64,000 nucleotides of DNA from Certhia americana. Its lineage: Eukaryota; Chordata; Aves; Passeriformes; Certhiidae. Under the pieces are notes generated by a model. It made no database searches. It was not told the DNA's origin and saw only the letters and a program-made list of their open reading frames with translations. Below, piece after piece: positions 19,696 through 32,119 of this stretch. Each line of letters starts with the position of its first letter. Within the stretch, counting starts at the first letter, position 1. The stretch lies in contig CM031861.1 of assembly GCA_018697195.1 (NCBI GenBank), positions 4,283,393-4,347,392 on the forward strand. Direction: 5' to 3'. The position numbers were made by a program, and so were the translations under genes.

Positions 19696-22607
19696 AAAGC
19701 AACATATTTTAGGTAATCCTCCACTCTGATACAACACCAAAAATGTTACATAATCTATATATTAAATGGAAGAAATTAAAATGTCTACGTGAAATAGCAG
19801 TTCTAATTTCAATTTTTAAAACTCTATTAATTCTAGGTAAATTTACCTTATGCACTTTTCATTAACATTCCCGATTGCCTCACTACTTAGTGTTGTTGAA
19901 TTTATTATAACTTTAAGAACGGAAAATCAGAAAGTTATCTCCCCTTTTTCCCTTGAGGCTTTTAAGGAAGTTAAAGTCCATAGACAGAAGAATAAACCCA
20001 CCTTGCAATTCCTCCTGTGTTCTGCTGCCTTCAGATGATGCTCAGACCTCAAACTGAGCACGTGCAACCAAGAGTCACTGGAAATTCTGGTTGCTACTCT
20101 GTATATTTATATAATGTGTGTGTGTGAAGACTGAAGATTGGAAAGACAAGTGGCAGCAGTCAGGAAACATCAGAAATAAAATTTGTATGTACAACCTTGA
20201 TTGGCTTCTTTTCCACATATATTATGAAAAAATGCATAATGAATTAATATATTTTTTCATGACATCTCCACGTCACTCAGTACACAAAGTAATAGCATAA
20301 AATAATGAATATGTTTTATTCTCCTTGTTCAGTGTCATCACCCCATTTAAAACCTAATTTGAAGGCAGAATGATTGTTTTCCTGGATTACAGCTCAGTAG
20401 TGCTCATCACTACAGTGTCCTAGTGCTTCAGACGTTGATCACTGCTTCCTCTGCACCCATGTACTGGGAGGGCTTTGATGGCAAATTTAATAGAAAACAA
20501 GATCAAAACACAAAAAATATCATTAACTTATAGGGCACTAATTTGAGAATTTTAATTGTGCTTTTAAGAGCTATTTGTGATAAATAAAACTACTTAAGTT
20601 TATAATACAGCCCCCATATCAGCTGCAGTTACAAATGCTTCTATTGCCATTCATCAGATGCACCTTATGATCATAATCAGACTATATCTTCTTTATCATC
20701 CCAGAGATAAGAAGTACAGTTATTTAATACCAATTAGAAGTTTTGTTTCTGTTTTTTAACAGATTGTTAATTTTCAGTCTGGAAATTTTGGAATAAGAAC
20801 AAAAGAAAATCACTTAATTGGGCTGGCATTCAACCACTCAAGTAAAACATCATCCCCTTTGCCTGGTAACTTGCTAATAATCCTCTGCCTCAGCCAAAAC
20901 ACATTTGTCAGTTAATGGAACAAGTTGCTTTTCCTCTCACCTCCATGAACTGTTTTCTGTGTAATCCATTAGCCAGTGATCTTTGTTAGAACAGCAGTGC
21001 CCAGTTCCCAGCTTGTGTTCTTTGACCTACTGCCTCACAGCCCAAATCTGCAAAGTGCAATTACCAGCCCAGATCTATTGCCTCAGCTTCAGTTGATTCC
21101 TTAACCCAGAGAACCACTTTTGGACAGCAAAATTGTTGTCCCTAATCTGTCCATATGCCAATCCTTCCTGTGGTTGGTAAGAGAAGCCATGATGGTCTAC
21201 ATCTCCATGGAGTCTTTTTCATGGGGATTCCTTAGGAGCTGGAACTCTGCACACAGATAAATATTTGTGCCTTTGAGTACAATGACGTGGAGTATCTTTT
21301 TCAAAATTTCAGTAGACAACTGTAATGATTGTACCTGCTACTCTGTAGCCCAAATATTTCAATTCATACTTTAAAAAATTGCAATATTTTTAGCATTGTG
21401 TATTGATTTTACTGTCTGAATGAGTATTATCAATTTCTGAAAGGTTTGCTTCTTATTCTGTGAGAGAATATTTTCATTTTGTCATGTATGTTGCAGAAAC
21501 AGGCAAAAGAGGACGGGGATATATTGATAGAAACAAAGCAGCAGGGTTGCAAAGGGATAATCACTCAACGTTGCTAGAGCAGCTCTGCTGTATTCAGGTG
21601 CATCAGGCCAGGTCAATAAGTAGCTCATACATCTGTCATTTAAATATTGGAACATTCTCTTTATGCACATTTTTTAATGAGTTAACACATAATGAATAAA
21701 AAGTCAGGCAAAAAACCAAGTAACAAATCAGTTTGAAAATGCATATCATGAAACTCCTGAACTGCTTTATAAAGAACTTCTGTTTTCAAATATTTGGGAG
21801 ATTTTTCCTAGGTATTTACTTAAGAATCAAAACCTGTTTATACATTATAACAAGCATAGAAGAAAAACCCCTTGAACAAACAGTGAGTCGTGTGCAGTTT
21901 AGTCTAAAAAGGGTAACTCCACAAGGAGCCACTAGAGTATAAGAAATTTCACTTATTTGTAAATTCATGAGAAATACGGTTAGTCAAATCCAGGCAATGA
22001 ATAATGAATGGTTCTGAGCAAAGGGGGAAAATTGTGCACACTGTACAAAGAACAGTTCAACATCCAAACACTGAGAAAAATACTGAATATAAAATAAATA
22101 GTAACTGAGAGTATAAACACATTCTTCTATCTCACAGCTGTCAATCTAGTGATGAAGTATATAGTTTGAAGGTATTGTCCTTTGTTTAGATAAAGAATAA
22201 AATGTTTGCAGAAGGCATGAATGATGTCATCTATCTTTCTCTGGTATTTCTGAGTTGCCTGCCCATCTTTTAGTTAATAATGTCTCTTTTTTTCAAGCAG
22301 CTGTTTTTAAAGAGAAAATTTGGCTACTAGCTCCACTTTCTGAGTATACAACAACTAGCAGTGTGGCTACTATATTTGATAACACCTAAGAAGAGCTGGT
22401 AACAGGATGTGTCAAACTCTCCAAAGCCTAGTTGTGTACTTCTAGCCACCCATACTGTTGTGTACTTTGATGTGTGTCTCATATCCTTTATCTCTGATTC
22501 CTGAAAGCTGCCAATCTACCCATTCTCAGTCCCACTCTCAATCTAATCAACTTCTAATCAAGTTGATTAGACACAGAAACTTACATACTAAGAACAAGCA
22601 CCATAAC
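19696..22607. other. Intergenic, no gene recognised
   Basis: Unique AT-rich sequence. 20560-20760 contains E-box motifs (CAGCTG at 20620-20625, CAGATG at 20655-20660) and TAATTG-type sites. The two overlapping open frames at 21460-21699 (+) and 21482-21670 (-) are not recognised. An 11-bp inverted repeat (22542-22552 and 22561-22571) stands just before a CR1 fragment. Confidence 0.6.
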
Positions 22608-22677
22608 AGGGGGGGTGGGAACTAGATGATATTTAAGGGCCATTTCAACCCAAGCTATTCTCTGGTTCTATGATGGG
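22608..22677 (+). mobile_element. CR1 LINE 3' end, short fragment
   Basis: AACTAGATGATATTTAAGGG, CATTTCAACCCAAGCTATTC and GGTTCTATGATGG match the last 60 bases or so of CR1, in + orientation. Confidence 0.75.
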
Positions 22678-22679
22678 AG

Positions 22680-23575
22680 CTTGACATGACAACTATTAAG
22701 ATTTTCCTTTCAGCAAGACGAATTACTTTCAGGATTTTCAGATAGACTACATTGGTATGAAGAGAAATATTTGCCTGACTGAAAATTTTAAACAGAATAC
22801 AACATCATATACAGTAAGTGTGTTGAGTTTTATTTTTATTCTCTCATGCACACCTGTTTCCCCCTGTATCATAAAAGCTTATTAAACCAAATCTTTCTCC
22901 CTTTTCTCCGTTTCATAATCTTTCTGTCAGAACTCTGGCATAAAAAGGCCTTGCAAATAGATAGCAATCTATTTTTTAGTGTTCACCACCAAAGTTTAGC
23001 ATGCACACATGACTTTTTCTCTGTCCCCCCAGTCATATGCTCTGCTCATATGACAAATCTGGCATTTGGAAGGGAAAGAATTAGTCACTGGAGCAACAAG
23101 GGAGAGCTAAGGATTCCTTACAAAAGCTCTGCCTTCATACCATGTGTCTGCTACTCATCACTCCCTTCACATGAGAATTCTAAAATACGTGGCATGTTTT
23201 ATGGCAAGTTGCCTTTTTAAAAATTATAATGATGGGAACTGTCTAACAGCTGCCCCAAGGTTTGGAATAAGAATACTGGTCCCAGTGGAGGCAGATGAGA
23301 GGACAAAGTACAGATTAAACAGGGAAATGTGAAAGGTTATTAGCTTGAGACCTGTATCTCTAAAATGTATCTTGGAGATCTTTACTGCATGGTTTTGCTG
23401 TTATGTGTATATCATTGTTTCAGTTTTGGTTGGGTGCACTGTATTATAGAGTATATATAAAAATAAGATTACATATTTCTTATATAGTTGTTAGACCTGA
23501 AATAGCATTTAGCAATCTTTAGAAAAGGTTACAAAACATAATAATAATAAAGAAAATGTCACTAGTATATGTCAT
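22680..23575. other. Intergenic, no gene recognised
   Basis: AT-rich. The open frame 22846-23220 (124 codons, +) has no recognisable domain and is probably chance. Confidence 0.6.
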
Positions 23576-23577
23576 GA

Positions 23578-23723
23578 CCCTCAGGTGAGCTCAGTTGGTC
23601 AGTGTACTAATAACACCAAGATTGTAAGTTTGATCCCCATAGGAGCCATTCACTTAAAAGTTGGACTTAATAATCCTTGTGTGTCCCTTCCAACCCAAAA
23701 CATTTTGTTACTATTCTGTGAAT
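23578..23723 (+). mobile_element. tRNA-Ile/CR1 chimeric SINE (TguSINE1 type)
   Basis: The head resembles tRNA-Ile(AAT): an A-box-like TGAGCTCAGTTGG at 23586-23598, an anticodon loop CTAATAAC with AAT at 23609-23611, and a B-box-like AGTTTGATCCC at 23627-23637 followed by CATAGGAGCCA. The tail (from about 23657: GTTGGACTTAATAATCCTTG, TCCCTTCCAACCC, ATTCTGTGAAT) is a CR1 3' end, as expected of a SINE moved by CR1 machinery. Songbird genomes carry such a family, first named from zebra finch. The copy is diverged: the acceptor stem no longer pairs, so it is not a working tRNA gene. Confidence 0.85.
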
Positions 23724-26700
23724 ACTTTGTTTTAGGAAGTAGATTAATCACATACAGAGGAAAACTTTTTGACCAACTTCATTTTTTTTGTTCATAAATT
23801 TTTGTATTTACCCAAAACCTATACTGTTATAAAATCATTATCTTTTTGTTGTAATCTTTTTTTTTCAGGAACAAATACTGAAAAGTGTAAAAATTAGTGA
23901 GCTAGTTCTACTATATGTAAAGTCTGCCAATAGATATGCAGAATCACTCCAGCAGCATCAGATATTGTACAGAGAAACTGTGGAAACTGCTGGGAGCCAC
24001 TATCAAAACTGGGAAACAGGATATGCTGTGATATCATCAGGAAACATTTCTATTATTTCATCATCTGATGAAGAACATATGCAAAACAGCCCATTTCTTA
24101 CCTAGCTTGGCAGAACACAGCTCCTTTAGCAAGAGATGAAGAAAGCTGAGCACCTCTGGGCTCAGTGGAGCCCCTTTCAGGATTACAACACACAGAATAT
24201 GCTACCATATAATTTTCAGTGGCAGCAACATACTCTCTAAGGATTTACTCCCCTCTTGCACTGTACAAGGCAAAGTCTGCTAAAATCTCACACAACATGA
24301 GTCTTATTTTTTCCTCTTAAAGATACCAGATACACAGTAAATATATAATAGAAATGCTCTTGAAAGAATATTTTAATTAAGCACTTGACATTTGGGAAAT
24401 AGAGAAGGTAGAGATGCCTCTGAAATTTCAGTGTGTGTATCTTTCTGTATGTGTATAATAAGAGTTTTTAAGGATCAGTTGGTACATTTTGCACTTATTT
24501 TGCACACAAAACGAACAGAAGGGCAACATTGCTAAGAACTCTAAAGCTATTTCAAATTCTGTTTTTTCAAGTATTCAAAGGCCTAACAAATTCAGTATTT
24601 AAACAACAATTTTAATACATTTTTTCCTTTTTCTTTTTGCAGTGTTTTATAATGATATTCAGTAAAAGCCTTTACATCCAAAAAAGCATGCTTTTATCAC
24701 TCTGAACCTCCCAAGAGGACCTGCAGCACTGAGAGACAGATCAATACTGTAGAAAACATCAGACACATGCAACTTCCTTTCTCCCTTTAAAGCATTAGCA
24801 CAGAGGGTATGAAACTTGATGCTCAAAAACTTCCCTCACTATCTCTAGCAACTCTTGAGTGGGAGGAGAAGATGCATATTAATAGACTAATAGTAATACC
24901 TTTTTCTCCAAACAAAATTCCATGCAAGCTTGGAAAAAGGCAATTCATAGAAAAAATACATAGTAGAGACCCCTGAGTAAAGGCAGTTACTGTGAGTACT
25001 GTCAACATAGCTAATTTCATTACTGGAACTATCTCAAGAGAAAACTCAGTTGATTCTGGTCTTATACAAGGAATGACATCAGCCCGTGGCTCAGTACTGG
25101 AAAATAATGCAGCCTTGTGGGGCTTTTAAATCTGTCCATGTGGCAGACGTGATATTGATCCAGGTGGCAGACTGTGATATTGACAAGGAGAAAGACTAGA
25201 AGCAAAAGATATAGTTTACTTTTAATATCAGAATTCTCTGCTCAAATTTATGAGGGGGTTCAATGTTTTTTTTTCATTTTCTTTGCATTCTGCCTGTCCA
25301 GAACTTACATGGAGACAATTGTTCTAGCTTCAGATGTGGCAACTGTGGAACCTGTGAGATTTAAATTTTGTTGTAACAATGTCTTTCAAGCAGCATATAT
25401 GAAACTGTGACAGTCCTGATATAAAATACCAGTACAAGCACAAATCACTGTGAATGCAGACTTTATAAACTTTTTTTTTTCCTTGAAATTTTTCCTTGAT
25501 GTTTTTTTCTCAAATATTCGATATTTGAGAAAAATGGAAGCAGTTTATATTTTTTTATACTGCTTTAAGAAGATTCTCCTTGGGCATCTCTTCCATTTTA
25601 TGCAAGTTGCTGTCATGTGAAATGGCCGGTCACATGGCATGCATTTTGGAGATAGGATGTGGAATGTGCTGTGCTGGGAAACCATCAAAGGTCCTGCTCC
25701 AGGAATCTCAATTCTGTGACCATCCAGAATGGCTGATTCACTTGTCTGGTGAAGAGCAGAGGACACAGAAGAAATATGGGGCTGCATTACAGCGGATCTA
25801 AAATTTTGTTCATGATGTCATCAAAGCTACTGATAGTTCATATGTTTCCTGAGTGATCTCAAAGACATTTTCACTGAGAAAAGAGAGCATTATGCTCTCT
25901 CACAGGTAGGAAAATCCAAGTTCAGTAATCTACAAACTGGAAGGACCAGGACACATTTATGTGGTAGGCCACAGGCAGAGCTAGGAGCAGTACCCAGTTT
26001 CTTGTGCTAATAGAATCATGGTTTTGGTGAAGAATTAAAAATAGGCTCACACTTGGATTCATTGAATTGAAGTTTGATTAATTTCAGGCCAAGTTAATTA
26101 TTGATTCTCACAGAGCACTTGACCCATTACCATCTGAAAACTGTGGCTGAGCTTCTGGGAAATACATTCTCTACACTCATTTCTGTAAATGGGACCCCTG
26201 TAACATCAGGCTGTGAGTGCTGAATGTGTTCAGCAGTTCACAGGATTTAAAACTAGTTCTAAATAATTTGATAGGGAAAATTATTTCTCTATCTCCCTTT
26301 TGGAAGCTCCCTTCTAAGGCACAGACTTGTTTTTCCATTTATAAAATTTCCATTGTTCTCCTTTAAGCAGTGAATTACAAGAAACAAGATTTTACTGGGC
26401 AACAACCCACTTTGAGATTCTTAGCTTTGCAAATATGCAGTGAATGAGTAACAAATGCTCCTTGAAGGATCAGAACAATTGCCAGTGAATGAAATTACAT
26501 TCACAGACTGCTGCTCTGTCTTGCCAGTGCTCACACAAAGCAACTCTTAGAAAATATTAAAATTACATTATTAAAGGCATATACATTTCTAAATACAACT
26601 ATTATCTCCTAAAAATCAACATCCCTATTTCAGGTTCTACACCTCTCAAAATGTAGCATTTCAAAGAAAAATGCTTTAGCAACCACAGCAATCCTATGTG

Positions 26701-29700
26701 AGAAAATGCAATTTTACTGAATTTTCTGCATTCTTATTTCTTAAAGAATATTAAACATGCAATATATATATATATATTTTTTCCTCAAGGGGTAGGAATC
26801 TGTGAATTCCTTTTTTGAGAAATATATTCATTTCTATACACATGTTACAGAAGAATACAGAAAGCTTAATAGTTTATCCTTGAGATAAATGAGAAAAAAA
26901 CCTCTTCACTTTCTCATTCCTAAATGCAAGCAAATTCATTTCTCTGTGCCATAAATCACAAATATATGAGAAATCCAATTAATTTTGAAAAAAAAATGCC
27001 TACTTTGGGGTTAATGAATAAAATAGAAACATTCTAAGACAACAGCAGTGCTTTTATCACTGTGGGTGACTAGCTACATCAACCAAGGGCAGTGGTAACT
27101 TGTGTTGCCACCAACTTTCCCAGCTTTTCTTACCTTCTCATTGTGCTGTGCAACAACAAAAAAAAAATGCGTACACGTAGTTACCATGGTAATTCCTGCA
27201 TCACATGATAGTCATAAACTGTTGCAGAGATACAGAGCATTTTCTTAAAGAAGCATGCATAGATACACACAGATAACAGATAATATATTTTTAGATGAAT
27301 GTCCTTGTACAGCACATCTTTAATTTGATCAGGTGTGAAAATGTTAGCAGAGAAAAAATCATGTCAAGACTTCTCAAGCTGTACAACTGTAGCGGTGAAA
27401 ACACATTGGCACATATTTAGTTCACTGAGCAGAAATTATTAATTAGATTTTAAACTTTAGGACAGATTTTTTTTTTTCTTCAGCAGTGCAGAGTATTGCA
27501 CATACCTTGAAAATAAACATGACAAAACCCACCAGTCTTTCCCTTTGAAGAAGAGGCCTGAAAGCACTTGACAGACATGATAAAAAGGTGTTTGCATGTG
27601 TTAAATTAAACTCATTCAGTCACAGAGAAACAGCAGAATGAGTTTGATTTTGAAATTCTGGATTTTTTTTTCAAATATGGAAGTAGTAACTTTCATTAGC
27701 TGACGTGTTTTATTCTTCAGTCACAGCCTGAACTCCCATGTCTGAAGAAAATATCCCAATTATTCAAACAAAATACAGCATTTCAAACTTAGCAGTATGG
27801 CCTTGCTTCACCACCTGAGAACAGAGCTCCTGTTGCTTTTGAAACAGCTTGTGAAGCAGTCTTTTGTTAGAAAACCTCCTCTCTAAACTTCTCATTCAGG
27901 TTGATCTGAGACAATGCCTGGTGTGTGACCAGGGAAGGATGTGAAAGGACAGACAAAATAAAAAATGCTTCAATAAAAGTTTTTGCTTACATATGTGGGA
28001 ATAGCAAGGAGAGAAGATGGAGGAGGCCACAAATTTACTTATGTCCCCACATTTCCTGTTTCACTAATGTGAATACTGAGGTTTTTCATGGCTCACCACA
28101 TGCAGAGCAGCAAAGTCCACTAGGCAGCTTTTTGTTGTTCTCTACTGATGTTCTTTTTCAAGAAAAGGTTGGGAGAGAAAAATAAAGCAGCTCTAATTAG
28201 GGATAGACATTAACATTATTTTATTCTGTGTATAAACAACAGTGCAAGGAGTGTTGAACTTCAGCTTCTACTAAAAGGGAGGGTCATAAGCATTTCACAA
28301 ATGCCTCTTCCAGTACTTGAAACATTTTTTTTCTATATTTCCTTTGTCTATTATCCATATCAGAGCAGGCCCCATTTCTCCTGTTCATCACCTTAAGGTA
28401 CTTAGAGTTACTAAACTGAGTCTCAGGAAAATGTCAAGTACAATGGAAAAGAAGGAGGAAAAATTATAAAAGAGAAGAAGTTGGCAAAAAGTTCTCCTAT
28501 GGGTCACATTCTCACAGGTTTGGCAAGTTCTTGTGTTTCATGCACTAAAAACATGCTACCACCTCAGCTGCTTCTGCTGCTGCCATTTCTGCTCTGGTGT
28601 GTGTCAACAGGGTATTGTCCATAAAAAGAACACCTCCTAAAGCACTGCATAATGTCACTGCCAGTTTGCAATATGAAAAACCAGCTCTGCTCTTGAAAAA
28701 CACCACTGGGGGTTCAACCCTTTCTTTACCACAAAGCAGATTGTGAAAGAAATGGAATACAATGGCTTTGATAAAGAAAACACAAACTATTTATTAATGC
28801 AATGAGATGTTCAAGGATAATTTTGAGGATATTAGAATATATAAGTTGATCAAAAACCTGAGAGTATAAAAAAGATGAGGTCTTCCAAAAAGAGCTACAA
28901 CACTGAGAACCCCTGACAAAGAGGAAATGCCACTGGCATGTCAGGTATAATGAGCATTTCATTCTAGCTCTTTGAATGATGGAGAGACACAATTGACCAG
29001 AATAAAAATTACAGTTATGATTAAACATTAAGCTAGTGTTATTAACTTCTTGTTAAATTGTGTGTTGATTCTGTATGTTGACAGCAACTGGTTTACACCT
29101 AGAGCAAAAATTAAATCTTAAAAGAAAAGAAAAAAATATCAGTCAGACCACTACAGAGATGTATCTTGGAATCTCCATTAAGATTCCAAAGATTAAAAAT
29201 AACATAAGAAGATTTTCAAATGAGCCACAGTGAACATTAAGGTACTAAGGACTGTAGGGAGAAAATGGTTAAATATTTATGTTAAAAATGAGTGCAAATG
29301 GGATCCTTCATTCCTCATTTACTGATGCTTAGGAATATATTACATCATTGCAGAAATCTGAAAATCTGTCTTATCTCAATATTCTTCAGCAGTAACACAA
29401 ATCTGTGAAGTGTCTGAAGTCTGAAACAGTGTAAGATAAGGACTACAGTATAAACTCATTTATATTAATAAGAAGTTTGATAATCAGTTGTCCAGCTATC
29501 TGACCAACAAGATCCTAAACCAACTTTCTGTATGGTTGTGGATGGGAAGAAATCTTAATATTTTTAGGATGAAGCTTGATCATGTAATGGAAGTGTATAT
29601 ACAATATACAATGTGTTTGTCTGAACAGCAACAGAGTATGTATTTGGATTCACAGGTTTATCTCTAGTCCTTGCAAAATATGAGATTACTTCTAAAAGGA

Positions 29701-31080
29701 AAAAGATACATTTGTGAAATATTCTTAACTCAGGCCTCTCAACATCACATCCACAACATGATGATAGTATTATTTTCTTTAGTAAGCTAGATTCTCTGAT
29801 AGAAATTACAGTCTTTGATTTTAACAGTGAATTTCTAAGACAGAATTGCTAAGAATTAATCTCCAGACTGAACAGGGCTTGCTCCAAATGTTTCTGACCA
29901 AGTGATTATTAAAACTGGGTCTGCTAGTGCTTAGGAAGCAACATACATGTCTCTATTTGGATTTCAGGTCTACACCAAGTATGGTAACACCAGGCAGCTT
30001 TCTGCAACTGCTGACTCAGACTGGCAGGTACAACATTTTCTGTTCTCTTTTTTGCCCATATGTTTTCTGGTGGGGGAAAAAAAAATGTTTTTAATCTCTA
30101 AATAACCAAATGCAACTTCTGACTTGCAAGAATATGAAAAAAGTCTGTGAGGATCAAGATGAATCATTTGACCCACACATATTTCAACAAACCAATGGGT
30201 GTACACCAGAAAGTCTTACTGTTGTTAACTTTCAGGCCACAAAATTATCAGGTAACAAAAATTATGTCTTTTATTCCACAGAATTTTCAGTAATAAACTC
30301 TGCTGGAAAATGACTAAAGAATTATTCTGAGATTTAAAAGATTGAAACTGGGCTCCATAGAAGTATTTAGGCCTCTTGTGTGTTCTTGTGCATGTTCTGA
30401 AGGTCATTGAAGTGTGATGCAAGAAACCTACCCTTTCTCTTCTGTATGAGGACATTTTTTCCCAGTACTTTCATCTTTACTGCTGAAGCAGTTCCATGTG
30501 CAAGGAAGGATCACAGAGAATTGCTGTCCTTGTCAGACCACATCGTACTGCTTTTACTCCAACAATGAAGTGAGCTCCTATGGAAGAGTACAAAGAAGGC
30601 AGGAGCATGCAGCAATTCCCTATTCATACTCCTCTAGCTTCCAACAATTTTCAGCTTGGAAAATTCCCAAAGCCTGCTGGTATTTGTCTCCTTAGCAATC
30701 ATCAATTAATCTCTCTTCCAAACGCTTGTTAGTCCTCTCTTGGCAAAACATATTTTGTCATCCAAGATGCCCTAAAGCAAACAATTTCACAGACCTAACA
30801 CAACCATAACTTCCTTCTTGCTTTTAATGCTTTGGGGTTTCTTTGTTTGATTGGGAGGTTTTGTTTGTTTTTTGTCAGCTCCAACTTCCTTCTTGCTTTT
30901 TATGTTTTGAGGGTTTTTTGGGGTTTTGGGGGTGTTTTGTTTGGATGTTTTTTGTGAGTCCCTCCTACCCTAATTTGATGGTACTGATTTTCTCATGTTG
31001 GATAAGACAAATGACAGTTCACTATCCTACTCATGATTTTGAAGACTTCTGTCTTGATTAAGCTGCCCTAATTTCCATGT
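23724..31080. other. Intergenic, no gene recognised
   Basis: About 7.4 kb of mostly unique AT-rich DNA. It has a perfect palindrome at 25504-25534 and a (TA)n run at 26761-26777. A 17-bp element (ACTTCCTTCTTGCTTTT) occurs twice, about 75 bp apart, near 30809 and 30884. Open frames such as 25545-25787 (-) and 25580-25801 (+) overlap on opposite strands and are not recognised. Confidence 0.6.
25504..25534. repeat. Perfect inverted repeat (14-bp arms, 3-base loop)
   Basis: Left arm TTTTTCTCAAATAT (25504-25517), loop TCG, right arm ATATTTGAGAAAAA (25521-25534). No gene is adjacent. Confidence 0.9.
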
Positions 31081-31089
31081 TGAAGATTG

Positions 31090-31445
31090 CTAGCCATCAT
31101 TGTCTACGTGAGAGTCACTCCATTCTTTTGAACTCCTTGTCGCTGAAAGTTTTCTAGTTCCAGTACATATTTTGTACTGGAAGGTCAGAGGACCATAACT
31201 GTCCATGACATTTCTGGTGTTGACAAACCATGGATGTGTTCAATGGTTTAATGCAGTTTTCTTTCATTATCTTTTCCTATTTATGTAATTCCAAGTGTTT
31301 GATTTTCTTTTTGACCTTTGCTGAGCACTGGACCTGGCATGCATCTCTTTATCATGACTCCAATGCCTGTTTCCTAAATGGAAATGCTAATCTCAGAGCT
31401 CATCATACTGTATATGAATGTGGGACAATTTTCCCCTTATGTGGG
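31090..31445 (-). mobile_element. Ancient CR1-like LINE fossil (post-RT part of ORF2)
   Basis: Read on the - strand, part of the segment translates with stops to IYSMMSSEISISI, then ETGIGVMI, which resembles the region after the reverse transcriptase domain of CR1/L3-type LINEs (usual pattern: N-P-x-Y-x-Y-x-M-G, then E-K-D-L-G-V-x-I-D). Further - strand text resembles the following basic and VRPHLEY-type region in a decayed state. Similarity is weak and from memory. Confidence 0.4.
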
Positions 31446-31819
31446 ACACTTTAGACATAAATCAACTCAAAATCTCACACACAGTTTATATATATAAATA
31501 ATTTACTCCAGAAATGAGAACCAGAAATAGCAACACGTCAGTGTCACATGGAGAAGAGGGATCAGATTCTTAATATATATTTCACTAAATAATTAAATTC
31601 TTATATTACTTATTGATTGGAAAGAAACAGCATATCTCACCCTTCCTAACTTAGTGCTGTAGGCTCTCTCCTTTGTCTCAAATATGCCTTCTTTCTTGCA
31701 GATCTCCATGAATTTTTAATTGTTCAACACAGCGTGGGGCAGCTTAGGCAGTGGAGACTGACAATGTTATTCAAACACTCTGTTATTCTGCTGCGTTTTA
31801 CTGGCTGAGGGCTGAAACC

Positions 31820-32118
31820 AGGAGGAAGGGAGGGACAGAGAAACAGAAAGGGGAATGAAAAGAGGGAAGTGGAGAAAGGGAAAAGGAAGGAAGGCAGGGA
31901 GGCAGGAAGGCGCGGAAGGAAGGCGCAGAAGGAAGGAAGGTGCGGAAAGAAGGAAGGTGTGGAAGGAAGGCACGGAAGGCAGGCAGGAAGGAAGGCATGG
32001 AATGCACGGAAGGTGCAGAAGGAAGGAAGGAAGGCGCAGAAGAAAGGAAGGCAGGAGGGAAGGAAGGAGGGCAGGAAGGAAGGAAGGAGGGCAGGAAGGA
32101 AGGAAGGAAGGAAGAAAG
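31820..32118. repeat. (GGAA)n-type purine microsatellite
   Basis: About 300 bp dominated by GGAA/AAGG units with GCA and GCG interruptions. It produces long spurious frames on both strands (31767-31973 -, 31798-32184 -, 31855-32121 +, 31869-32126 +, 31940-32278 +). Confidence 0.95.
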
Positions 32119-32119
32119 T

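Noticed and set aside
23586..23650. A functional tRNA-Ile gene
   Set aside because: The acceptor stem does not pair, the D and T arms are diverged, and a CR1 tail follows directly, so it is a SINE.
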